Assembly: GCA_023228325.1 (NCBI GenBank)
Contig: JALOBK010000001.1
Span: 969,549-1,033,548, forward strand
Reading direction: 5' to 3'
From: a bacterium
GTDB lineage: Bacteria; Auribacterota; UBA6266
Length of the DNA: 64,000 nt
Shown piece after piece: positions 9,388 through 16,657 of this stretch. The position numbers and the translations under genes are program-made. How positions within the stretch are numbered: position 1 is the first letter of the stretch; each line of letters starts with the position of its first letter. The notes under the pieces are model-generated. The model saw nothing but the letters and a program-made list of their open reading frames with translations. It had not been told where the DNA came from and searched no databases.

Positions 9388-9478
9388 CGGGTTTTGTATT
9401 GGCAAAACCCGCCTGTAAGGGCAACCGATTAAATTTTTGGGAAATTTAATCGTGCTTGTTGTGGTCCCCCTTTAGGGG
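9388..9478 (+). other. Three consecutive hairpins in the tRNA leader
   Basis: Three perfect inverted repeats follow one another. GGGTTTTG/CAAAACCC is at 9389-9396 and 9403-9410. CGATTAAATTT/AAATTTAATCG is at 9426-9436 and 9442-9452 with a 5-nt loop. CCCC-TTTA-GGGG is at 9467-9478, ending one base before the tRNA-Thr. None is followed by a T-run, so they look like leader or processing structures, not terminators. Confidence 0.6.
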
Positions 9479-9479
9479 C

Positions 9480-9555
9480 GCCGGCGTAGCTCAATTGGCA
9501 GAGCAGCTGACTTGTAATCAGCAGGTTATCAGTTCAAGTCTGATCGCCGGCTCCA
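9480..9555 (+). tRNA. tRNA-Thr (anticodon TGT)
   Basis: Full cloverleaf with acceptor GCCGGCG (9480-9486) pairing CGCCGGC (9545-9551), discriminator T and encoded CCA (9553-9555). The anticodon stem GCTGA/TCAGC holds loop CTTGTAA, with TGT at 9513-9515. It is first in the Thr-Tyr-Gly cluster, the position held by thrU in the E. coli operon. Confidence 0.97.
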
Positions 9556-9563
9556 GCAGAGCT

Positions 9564-9647
9564 AAACGGTTGGCGAAATACGTAAGACGAAGGACGAAAA
9601 GTTAAAAAGAGAATATTCTTTGGCGTTCTCAGTTTAGTCAACCGTTT
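9564..9647 (+). other. Structured spacer between tRNA-Thr and tRNA-Tyr
   Basis: AAACGGTTG (9564-9572) and CAACCGTTT (9639-9647) form a 9-bp inverted repeat enclosing 66 nt, with a smaller GAGAA...TTCTC hairpin inside. This could present a processing stem between the two tRNAs. Confidence 0.5.
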
Positions 9648-9660
9648 GACGTAGTTTTGT

Positions 9661-9745
<85 letters not shown>

Positions 9746-9753
9746 TATTTTTT

Positions 9754-9827
9754 GCGGGCGTTGCATAGTGGTAGTGCTCTAGCCTTCCAAGCTAGAAGTG
9801 TGGGTTCGATTCCCACCGCCCGCTCCA
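9754..9827 (+). tRNA. tRNA-Gly (anticodon TCC)
   Basis: Acceptor GCGGGCG (9754-9760) pairs CGCCCGC (9817-9823), then T and CCA (9825-9827). Anticodon stem CTAGC/GCTAG, loop CTTCCAA, TCC at 9786-9788. It corresponds to glyT. Its 3' end marks the left edge of the 28-kb accessory block, and tRNA 3' ends are common integration sites. Confidence 0.97.
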
Positions 9828-10129
9828 TCACCAGTTTGCAATTCTCACCATTTATCTGCTGCAGTTCCATATATAACTTTGTCTACTGCGTCAAATTCCT
9901 TCGGGTGTCCTCAACAGACCCGCCGGGTATGCCTGCGGTACCCTCAGTCATTTTCCTTGTATCCAAAATCATCTATGTAACTTCGCTACAATAAATGGCG
10001 AGAAGTCCAAACTTGGAATAAAAAACAACTGCAACTTTACAGAATTAAAACTTTTCCTTATCGAGGTTACTTTTTTCCCAAAGGTACAAAAACCTACAAA
10101 TTGCGAATTCGCATTTCGCGCTATTACAG

Positions 10130-10249
10130 ACAAAATACGAACTTAAATAATCAGTATTTAAGATTGAAATCAGGGATTTAAGGATTATAATGGGTTTAAA
10201 GGTGGTAGAAAAAGCCACAAATTACGAATTCGTATATTATATGTTAGGT
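10130..10249 (+). repeat. Dispersed promoter-bearing repeat, copy 1
   Basis: Begins ACAAAATACGAACTT and ends TATATGTTAGG. It contains TTGAAA (10164-10169), 16 nt, TATAAT (10186-10191), then GGGTTTAAAGGTGGTAGAAA and a perfect palindrome ACGAATTCGT. Close copies occur at 18248-18351 and 20180-20270, each also just upstream of a gene. In copy 1 the 3' end coincides with a GTTAGGT core-like site. Confidence 0.85.
10164..10191 (+). promoter_or_regulatory. Sigma70-like promoter inside repeat copy 1
   Basis: TTGAAA-N16-TATAAT, with a perfect -10 hexamer and a 5/6 match at -35. It is 67 bp upstream of the DUF3644 start codon. The same spacing and hexamers recur in copies 2 and 3. Confidence 0.65.
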
Positions 10250-10257
10250 TAAAAATT

Positions 10258-11280
10258 ATGAATTTATCCGGCTCGTATCGAAATCTACTAAATAATTCAA
10301 AATCTGCAATGCTTGCAGCAATAGAAATCTATAATAAACCTCAAATTTCATATCGAGATGAATGTTTCACGATATTATTAATAAATGCGTGGGAATTACT
10401 ACTAAAATCGATATTATCTAAAAATAAAAAACGAATTTTTTATCCTAAAGAAAGAAAACAGAATTACCGTTCATTAACGATACAAGATGCCTTAAATAAA
10501 GTTCAGCCAGTTTTCCCTATCGATATACAATATGAGCCAATTGCACAAAATCTCGAGTTGCTTATAACTTATCGAAATAATGCTATTCACTTTTACAATC
10601 AAAAAGGATTTAGCATCGTAATCTATGGATTAGCACAAACAAACATCACAAATTTTAGAGACTTAATGATTTCAGTTTTTAAATATGATATTACTGATGA
10701 GATGAGTATTAACTTACTTCCTTTATCATTTGGAACATCTCCAGATCCTATTGAATTTATTCAAAAAAGTAAAAATCATCCATGCAAAAATAAAGCTGTT
10801 GCGCAATTTCTTAAAGAAATTTCCCAAATTACAACCAGCCTAGAGAGGCAAAACCTAGATACATCTCGATTCTTAACCACTTTTAATGTTACATTAAGAT
10901 CTGTTAAAAAAATTTCATCTGCTGATGTTGTTGTTGGAGTAAAAGGCGAAGTCAGCAGTGATGGGCCACTATTAATCGAAAGACGTGTTGATCCCAACAA
11001 ATCACATCCACTTAGACAATCACAGCTTATGAAAAATATTGGCTCGCAATTTAAAGGTGTTAAGTTTACAACTTTTACGTTGCAAGCGATTGTTTGGAAA
11101 TATGATTTTAGAAACAAACCTCATCTTTATTGGCGTCCATCGTTGGGAGGTGTAATACAATATTCCAATGAAGTTCTGCCATTTTTGAATGCATTAACTA
11201 AGGAGCAAATTGAAGCCGCTGTCTTTGAGTTTAAGAAAACAAGAAAAAAGAAAAAAAACAGTACAAATATAAAAACCTAA
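10258..11280 (+). CDS. DUF3644 domain protein
   Basis: A 340-aa protein whose first half matches DUF3644: SKSAMLAAIEIYNKPQISYRDE, then ILLINAWELLLKSIL and NLELLITYRNNAIHF. The arrangement of helices and the RNxxxHF-like motif (RNNAIHF, about 119-125) recall HEPN-type RNase folds, but I treat that as inference. The C-terminal half is unassigned and ends in a Lys-rich tail. The gene is AT-rich. It follows a promoter-bearing repeat, and its TAA stop lies inside the 5' core of an attC-like site, as expected for a cassette gene. DUF3644 proteins are often found near mobile or defence genes; the activity is unknown to me. Confidence 0.8.
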   Translation: MNLSGSYRNLLNNSKSAMLAAIEIYNKPQISYRDECFTILLINAWELLLKSILSKNKKRIFYPKERKQNYRSLTIQDALNKVQPVFPIDIQYEPIAQNLELLITYRNNAIHFYNQKGFSIVIYGLAQTNITNFRDLMISVFKYDITDEMSINLLPLSFGTSPDPIEFIQKSKNHPCKNKAVAQFLKEISQITTSLERQNLDTSRFLTTFNVTLRSVKKISSADVVVGVKGEVSSDGPLLIERRVDPNKSHPLRQSQLMKNIGSQFKGVKFTTFTLQAIVWKYDFRNKPHLYWRPSLGGVIQYSNEVLPFLNALTKEQIEAAVFEFKKTRKKKKNSTNIKT

Positions 11281-11351
11281 CGACTTCATCCCCCTGACCG
11301 TTACCCGCGCCTAAACGGCGCGTGCCCCGGCAGGTGATGTCGATGTTAGCC
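11275..11351 (+). other. attC-like recombination site 1
   Basis: 77-bp imperfect palindrome. The 5' core ACCTAAC (11275-11281, exact RYYYAAC) pairs with the 3' core GTTAGCC (11345-11351). Inner stems are CATC/GATG (11287-11290, 11336-11339) and CCTG-A-CCG/CGGCAGG (11293-11300, 11328-11334), which leaves A11297 as one extrahelical base. The tip is CGCGCC-TAAAC-GGCGCG (11306-11322). Length, cores and single bulged base fit integron attC architecture. It contains the DUF3644 stop codon and lies just before the next gene. Confidence 0.65.
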
Positions 11352-11360
11352 TTAAAAACG

Positions 11361-11969
11361 ATGGAACATATTTATCCAGATATTGAGTGGTATACTGCAA
11401 TAAGTCAGACAAAGGGTGTCACTCCGCGTTGTCCTTTTGCAAATGTACACCGGTGTCCGAGATACTATTGGAGCTACTCTTTGCTTGGAGAACAAGGAAT
11501 TACAACTAAATTAAAGCCTGATGTGGATAATACGGTTCGTCTAAAATGGATGAAATCAGACCTTTGGACTACATTGGGGGAAGAAAAGACAAGAATCACG
11601 AGTTCAGATGATGAGCCTCATTCATTTAATAATTTTTGTCCAGAGGTTTCAAGTCAGGTGTTCGGCTTGTTTGCCTCTTCTCTCTCAAAATATGTTGATG
11701 AAGTAGATCGAGAAACAATGGAGAAATGGCTCGTTGAAAATGGAAGGGCATACTCTAAAGATTGGCGGTGGGATTGGGCATCAGTAACCCATAGACACTA
11801 TACAGAATGTTCCACTTATTCCTTGCTTAAAACAGATCTGAGTCCAATTGAAATCAGCCCAACAAGAGAAGAGCTCATTTCAGCAAAGCCTGGTTTCTTC
11901 GGATTTTCTGTTGATTTACGTAAGCTTATTACTCGTTTTGCTCGTTGGTGGTTGAGAAAGAATATATAA
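11361..11969 (+). CDS. Uncharacterised protein, partner candidate of Shedu
   Basis: About 202 aa, no family I can name. Visible features: an N-terminal block with PDIEWYTAIS and a Cys pair in CPFANVHRCPRYY (about 24-36), another Cys in NFCPEV, Trp-rich DWRWDWASVTHRHY, and a C-terminal basic amphipathic segment RKLITRFARWWLRK. There is no signal peptide. Earlier in-frame starts (GTG 11322, ATG 11337, ATG 11343) lie inside the attC-like site, so ATG 11361 just after its 3' core is preferred. It shares its cassette with the Shedu gene 59 bp downstream, in the same orientation and AT-rich style. A role in that defence unit is inference only. Confidence 0.6.
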   Translation: MEHIYPDIEWYTAISQTKGVTPRCPFANVHRCPRYYWSYSLLGEQGITTKLKPDVDNTVRLKWMKSDLWTTLGEEKTRITSSDDEPHSFNNFCPEVSSQVFGLFASSLSKYVDEVDRETMEKWLVENGRAYSKDWRWDWASVTHRHYTECSTYSLLKTDLSPIEISPTREELISAKPGFFGFSVDLRKLITRFARWWLRKNI

Positions 11970-12028
11970 ATGAACTAATATCATAATAGATTTGGATTTT
12001 TAAATTTTAGCTTTGATAGAATAATAAT

Positions 12029-13195
12029 ATGAATGATGAATTTGAATATCATAATAATAAAAAACCAGGAAAGACATATCACAGTAAAAGTTTGTCTTTT
12101 AGGAATCAGGAGAATAGAAAATTTCGCTATGCGTCGAAGGTTTTCTCGGAACATGAGTTAAATAGTTTTGCTCTAGAGAAAGGAGAGCATGTTATTAGAA
12201 TTACTCCTGGTGGCAAACAAGAAATCATTGCAAAGTTTTATGAAGATAATAGGGGAATATTTACGTTAACTATACAGCGTTTTACTGTTAAAACTGGCAT
12301 TCCTCATAAAACTTATTTTACATTCGTAGGAGAAGAAATAGATACAATACTTGAGTTTATTAATAATATTCAATTAGTAGATTTAAGTAGCCCTAAAAAT
12401 ATCAATGTTACAGATAAACAGCTTGAAAAAATGATTCTAAATCGTAGCCAGGCTGTGGATCTTATTAATCATAATCAAGATTTAATGCTTGAACTTGCTA
12501 AATCTGAAATAACCAAAGAAGATATTATTGCTTTAGGATACCGTAAAAAACAGTTGGAAAGATTTGAAAAATTGCTTACAGATCCAGATTATTTTAATTC
12601 TGAAAAAAGAGAATATGATTGTACTGAAGAGCTTTTATGGCAAAAGTTTTTTGAAAAAAATAAATGGGTTTTTGGTTATGGTTTAAGTTATGTTTTTCTA
12701 TCGGGTCTTGATGATAAAAAACTTGAACAAGTTGTGATTGGTTATGATTTATCTCAAAGTGGCAAAAGAATAGACGCAGTTATGAAAACTCGAGGTTTAA
12801 TAAATTCATTTTGTTTTGTAGAAATAAAAACTCATAATACTGTTTTGCTTAAAAAAAGTAGTTATAGATCTGCTTGTTGGCCAGTATCTGATGAGATTTC
12901 TGGTGCAGTTTCTCAAGTTCAAGGAACAGTCGAAAAAGCTGTAGAAAAACTTCCTCGAAAACTTGAATTCAAAGATAAACAAGGTAATCCAACGGGAGAA
13001 TGTGTTTTTAACTATCAACCAAAGTCTTATTTAGTTGTTGGGAATTTAAGTGAATTCAAAACCGATTATGGAATAAATCAGGACAAATATAGGTCATTTG
13101 AGCTTTACAGAAAAAACATACGCTCCCCTGAAATTATTACATTTGATGAACTACACGAGAGAGCTAAATTTATTGTGAAACATTCAGAAGTCTAA
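12029..13195 (+). CDS. sduA: Shedu anti-phage nuclease (SduA, DUF4263)
   Basis: Single-gene anti-phage defence protein with a PD-(D/E)XK nuclease domain. The 388-aa protein has an unassigned N-terminal region (1-190), then ELLWQKFFEKNKWVFGYGL. The catalytic set is D249 (KRIDAVM) and E265-I-K267 (VEIKTHNT), followed by SYRSACWPVSDEISGAVSQVQGTVEKAV, typical of the DUF4263 core. The C-terminal segment with SYLVVGNLSEF fits the family. The TAA stop sits inside the 5' core of attC-like site 2. The gene upstream has no known function and may belong to the same unit. AT-rich, foreign composition. Confidence 0.85.
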   Translation: MNDEFEYHNNKKPGKTYHSKSLSFRNQENRKFRYASKVFSEHELNSFALEKGEHVIRITPGGKQEIIAKFYEDNRGIFTLTIQRFTVKTGIPHKTYFTFVGEEIDTILEFINNIQLVDLSSPKNINVTDKQLEKMILNRSQAVDLINHNQDLMLELAKSEITKEDIIALGYRKKQLERFEKLLTDPDYFNSEKREYDCTEELLWQKFFEKNKWVFGYGLSYVFLSGLDDKKLEQVVIGYDLSQSGKRIDAVMKTRGLINSFCFVEIKTHNTVLLKKSSYRSACWPVSDEISGAVSQVQGTVEKAVEKLPRKLEFKDKQGNPTGECVFNYQPKSYLVVGNLSEFKTDYGINQDKYRSFELYRKNIRSPEIITFDELHERAKFIVKHSEV

Positions 13196-13284
13196 AGATG
13201 CTCTTAACCTGATGTGGAATACGCTGCCCGATTCGCTTCGCTCTTTGGGTGTTTTATACACGCAGGTTAGCTTAAATGTTAGAT
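13190..13284 (+). other. attC-like recombination site 2
   Basis: About 95 bp. 5' core GTCTAAA (13190-13196, containing the sduA stop) is opposed to 3' core GTTAGAT (13278-13284, exact GTTRRRY). An inner 7-bp stem TAACCTG/CAGGTTA (13205-13211, 13263-13269) is perfect, and the central part pairs loosely (CCC/GGG around GATTCGCTTCGC). The 5' core is degenerate, so this is weaker than site 1, but position, orientation and the stop codon in the core repeat the pattern. Confidence 0.5.
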
Positions 13285-13328
13285 TGCTTTGAAAACGCAT
13301 TACAGGAACAATTATCAAAGGATAAATA

Positions 13329-14849
13329 ATGTCATTCGCTAAACCGTCAGACTCAATACAAATAAGCCTATTCCCTCAATCGAAATCAGACACTAAGATT
13401 GCGGATCTTGTGACTCCAAAAACTTATACCGGCTTGGCGGGTTTTCATAAATACTGGGGAAAGAAACCAATAGAAAGCTTATGTTACCTTATTGAAAAAT
13501 GCACCAAAGAAGGAGATATAGTAATGGATCCCTTCCTTGGGTCTGGCCTGATATCGTTGGAGTGCTTACTTCGTAATAGGCGTTTTGTTGGAATTGATAT
13601 CAATCCGTTTTCTGTCGAACACACATCCCTCCTGCTAAACCTTCCTTCCCGTCAAGAATACTACCAAGCATTGATCGAAATTGAAAATTCTGTTACTGAA
13701 AAAATCAGAAATACATATCTGACATCTGAAGGGAAAATTGCATCTCATTATCTTTGGGAAGGAAATGAACTCGTCTCTGTGTGGGTCAAACCTGAAACAG
13801 GTCGGACGCGAATTGAAATGGAGCCATCTGGTATAGATTTAAATTCCTACTCAACATACAAAGATTACAAGCCTTTGCATTTCAGAAATCTCAGATTTTT
13901 TACCAATTCCCGGATTAACGTCAAGCCGACCATGACAGTCAGTGATATTTTCACTGGTCGAGCAATGCGTAATATCGATTTACTTATTGAATCATTTTCC
14001 GGTTATCCAGCATATTTGAAACGTGCACTTCTTCTTACACTAACATCTTCGGCTGGTCAGATGTCAAACATGGTTTTTGCCATCAAAAATCGAAGCAAAG
14101 GCAAGAGAAATGGCAACAGCGACAAAATTGAGGTTGGTAGTTGGGTTATTGGTTTTTGGTTGCCCGATACGCATTTTGAAATCAACGTATGGAACTGCTT
14201 CAACAATCGGGCGAACAAGCTGCTAAGGGCTCTACCTGTCAAGAGGCAAACCGACTATACAGTCTCAAGTGATCCAGTGACTGTTAATACTCCGGGTCGC
14301 GATGCATGGCTTATCAATTCGGACTGTAGATCAGCACTTAAAAAAATGCCATCTCAATCGGTATCTTTCGTTTGCACTGACCCTCCGCATAGTGACCGTG
14401 TCCCTTATCTTGAGTTAAGTGAGTTGTGGAATTCCTTGCTGGGCTATACCGTAGACTTTGAGAGAGAGATTGTTGTTTCTAATGCAAAGGAACGTCTGAA
14501 ATCAAAGATTAACTATAATTCAGAGATGACCGAGTTTTTTTTGGAAATATCTAGAGTTCTCAAGCCAAATGGATACATAGCATTGTATTTCAATGCACGT
14601 GATGATGAAAGTTGGCAATATCTAAAAAGCATCGAAAAAACATCTGGAATACTAAAATTTATAGGATGCTTCCCAATGACTTATTCAGCTACTTCAGTTG
14701 TGCAAGATAACAGGAAAGGGGCCATGAAAAGCGACTACATTATTATTTATCAGAAGGGGCAATCCAACTCTGAACACATATTGGAGAGTGTTTTTTCTAA
14801 GCTACCGAGCTGGTCGTCTCAATTTCCCGCAAAAAAGGAGAGTAAGTAA
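13329..14849 (+). CDS. DNA methyltransferase of a restriction-modification pair
   Basis: Predicted amino-group DNA methyltransferase. Of 506 aa, HKYWGKKPIES precedes motif I DPFLGSG (67-73) and GIDINPF (SAM binding). The catalytic motif IV is at the C-terminal side as TDPPHSD, with DPPH at 351-354 in place of DPPY/W, followed by NPYL-like ELSELWNSLLG. SAM motif before catalytic motif, with about 280 residues between, suggests a long target-recognition insert. The SD-like AAAGGA precedes ATG 13329. The next gene, 2 nt downstream, has a nuclease-like motif, so this is probably the protective half of a type II system. Target sequence unknown. Confidence 0.8.
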   Translation: MSFAKPSDSIQISLFPQSKSDTKIADLVTPKTYTGLAGFHKYWGKKPIESLCYLIEKCTKEGDIVMDPFLGSGLISLECLLRNRRFVGIDINPFSVEHTSLLLNLPSRQEYYQALIEIENSVTEKIRNTYLTSEGKIASHYLWEGNELVSVWVKPETGRTRIEMEPSGIDLNSYSTYKDYKPLHFRNLRFFTNSRINVKPTMTVSDIFTGRAMRNIDLLIESFSGYPAYLKRALLLTLTSSAGQMSNMVFAIKNRSKGKRNGNSDKIEVGSWVIGFWLPDTHFEINVWNCFNNRANKLLRALPVKRQTDYTVSSDPVTVNTPGRDAWLINSDCRSALKKMPSQSVSFVCTDPPHSDRVPYLELSELWNSLLGYTVDFEREIVVSNAKERLKSKINYNSEMTEFFLEISRVLKPNGYIALYFNARDDESWQYLKSIEKTSGILKFIGCFPMTYSATSVVQDNRKGAMKSDYIIIYQKGQSNSEHILESVFSKLPSWSSQFPAKKESK

Positions 14850-14851
14850 GA

Positions 14852-15958
14852 ATGAAAGACTTCAACTATTGGAAAAAATTACATGAAAGTGAGAAATTGG
14901 AGGAATTCAGTTCAGATCAACTAGGTTTTCTTTGGCTCAAAGTGAAATCTATCGTTAGAAAAGAACTGATTTCAGAGTTTATCACGGCGAATAGAATAGA
15001 ATTGAAAGAGACTTCTTTAAATGGTCAATTCTTTGAGTTATACGCTTTGCTTGTTAAGAATCCAGCGAAATCACACAGAATATTGAACGAATACATTGAG
15101 GCAAAAAACAAAAGCATTTTGGGTGCCTTGGACACCAAGAAACTCGTCTCCGAGTTGTACAAACTCAAATCATTTGATTGGGGAGGTGATTACCAAAACT
15201 CTTTAGATAAATATCTTGTAAGCCGCTATGTCAAAGTACTTCAGTCCTATGACGTTCTCGTATCAAAATTTGAAACAGAAATAAGTACTGCAGTGCAGGG
15301 ATATGTTCTTAACAGTTGGTACAATCACTGGTCAAGTATACTAATAGAACATATCTTCAAATCAAATGAGAAAGTGTTGCCAACGGTTGGCCAAATAAAG
15401 CATGTTGATTTCTTCATTGGGAATGTCCCGTTTGATTTGAAGGTAACATATTTACCGGCAGAATATATAAAAGCTAAAAGAAAAGAGAATGGATTCCCTG
15501 TAGAACTAACTTATTTGAAGGCTCAAGCGAAAAACCTTGGGATTGATTTTGATAAGAAGGCAAAACAAACTGATGTTTACTATGAAGTTGTTGAGAAGTT
15601 AAAAGACAAGGGCACCAAGGAATGTATAGGGGTAATCGAAACTCTGAAGAAAGAAAAAGTGCAGATACTCAAAGAAGCAATTGATAATCCAAAAGGGTTG
15701 GCAAAATGGCTATATGAAAATCAGGGCGAGATGCGTTTTGGATCAGAGAACAGGCTTTTCCTTGTACTTGTCGACACAGATGATTTCACTGGGTCTTGGA
15801 AATTGAAACGTAACATGGATTTGTTAAAACCAGTTATAGAAGACTACCTTAATAATTTTTCCAAGAAAAAAGTTTCTGACTTGAAGATTGATTTTAAATA
15901 CAAGGGAAAGCCACAGACATTTACGGCTTTAACTGATGTCATATTTGTCGTCAAATAG
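14852..15958 (+). CDS. Putative type II restriction endonuclease
   Basis: A 368-aa protein with no close family I can name, but containing a PD-(D/E)XK-like core. Within HVDFFIGNVPFDLKVTYLP, D186 and D195-L-K197 fit the catalytic D...(D/E)xK spacing, with E in the preceding helix (SSILIEHIF). Start ATG is 2 nt after the methyltransferase stop, with GGAGAG as RBS in that gene's end, so the two are co-translated. Position, size and motif make it the restriction partner. Alternative: an accessory protein of the methyltransferase. Confidence 0.65.
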   Translation: MKDFNYWKKLHESEKLEEFSSDQLGFLWLKVKSIVRKELISEFITANRIELKETSLNGQFFELYALLVKNPAKSHRILNEYIEAKNKSILGALDTKKLVSELYKLKSFDWGGDYQNSLDKYLVSRYVKVLQSYDVLVSKFETEISTAVQGYVLNSWYNHWSSILIEHIFKSNEKVLPTVGQIKHVDFFIGNVPFDLKVTYLPAEYIKAKRKENGFPVELTYLKAQAKNLGIDFDKKAKQTDVYYEVVEKLKDKGTKECIGVIETLKKEKVQILKEAIDNPKGLAKWLYENQGEMRFGSENRLFLVLVDTDDFTGSWKLKRNMDLLKPVIEDYLNNFSKKKVSDLKIDFKYKGKPQTFTALTDVIFVVK

Positions 15959-16019
15959 AGAACGATATGAACGCTGATTGTTCCGGGGACAGAACACTTA
16001 ATTATTGAGAAGAAAATCA

Positions 16020-16568
16020 ATGCCGCCTAAATATGTAAAAACTATTCGGGAAGAGTTGCTTTATGAATATGCGAAGCTTATGTCCCGGTCTGTTTTTGAC
16101 GGTAAGCTAAATTATGGGTTTGTTTCCGATAGGTTTAAGGCTTTGCGGGATGGAGTGATTACAATATCGGGCACTATCAGAGAATGGCAAAGAGAGCAGG
16201 AATTTCCAAAAGAATGTGTTTTTTGCGGGTCCCCGGAGAATCTTCAGATGGATCATCTTATCCCGAAGCATAGAGGAGGTCCTGATTCAGCGGATAATAT
16301 GGTGTGGTCTTGCAGAAACTGCAATATATCGCGTGGTGATAAGGGTATTTTTGTGTGGCTGGGGCTTCATGAGAAAGACAACCTACATCGTTTAGTCGCG
16401 GGAAAATATTTGAAACAGCTCCTTGATATGCATGAAGCTAAAGGAACAATGGATGTTCACAAAGATGACATAGAGATTCTATGTAAAGGATGCAAGAATA
16501 AACAAGTGTGTATTCAATGGAATTCAGAAAAAGAGCTAACCTGTTTCTGTCTGGAAAGTATTTTTTAG
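16020..16568 (+). CDS. HNH endonuclease
   Basis: A 182-aa protein with a zinc-HNH domain in the middle: ECVFCGSPENLQMDHLIPKHRGGPDSADNMVWSCRNCN. It contains CxxC pairs, the catalytic DH and the NMV...C..CN end typical of HNH nucleases. A second Cys cluster at the C terminus (CKGCKNKQVC...CFC) may bind another zinc. ATG 16020 is preferred over an in-frame TTG at 16005 because GAGAAG lies at a suitable distance before it. It is the fourth defence-type gene in a row; whether it is a stand-alone defence nuclease or linked to the restriction pair is unclear. Confidence 0.8.
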   Translation: MPPKYVKTIREELLYEYAKLMSRSVFDGKLNYGFVSDRFKALRDGVITISGTIREWQREQEFPKECVFCGSPENLQMDHLIPKHRGGPDSADNMVWSCRNCNISRGDKGIFVWLGLHEKDNLHRLVAGKYLKQLLDMHEAKGTMDVHKDDIEILCKGCKNKQVCIQWNSEKELTCFCLESIF

Positions 16569-16583
16569 TATAAGTAATACTTT
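16555..16583 (+). terminator. Hairpin at the end of the HNH gene
   Basis: AAAGTATT (16555-16562) and AATACTTT (16576-16583) form an 8-bp stem spanning the stop codon of the HNH gene, followed only by a single extra T. A weak terminator or an unrelated structure. Confidence 0.3.
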
Positions 16584-16657
16584 TACAGTTAGGAACAGCC
16601 ACTTAAATTAGTTTTATAGGTAGAACAAATAATGCAAACTGTTAAAGGAGATGATAG

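Larger units (their letters stand above)
9828..10257. other. Gene-free left edge of the island
   Basis: 430 bp without a convincing gene. It is AT-rich and ends in dispersed-repeat copy 1 (10130-10249). ACCTACAAATTGCGAATTCGC begins at 10092 and can pair imperfectly with the end of the repeat (ACGAATTCGT...GTTAGGT), so 10092-10249 may be a large attC-like fold. GTTAGGT (10243-10249) fits the GTTRRRY core consensus. Short frames here overlap the tRNA genes and are not credible. Confidence 0.5.

Noticed and set aside
9388..9478. Riboswitch or T-box before the tRNAs
   Set aside because: The hairpins are simple and no specifier or T-box motif is visible.
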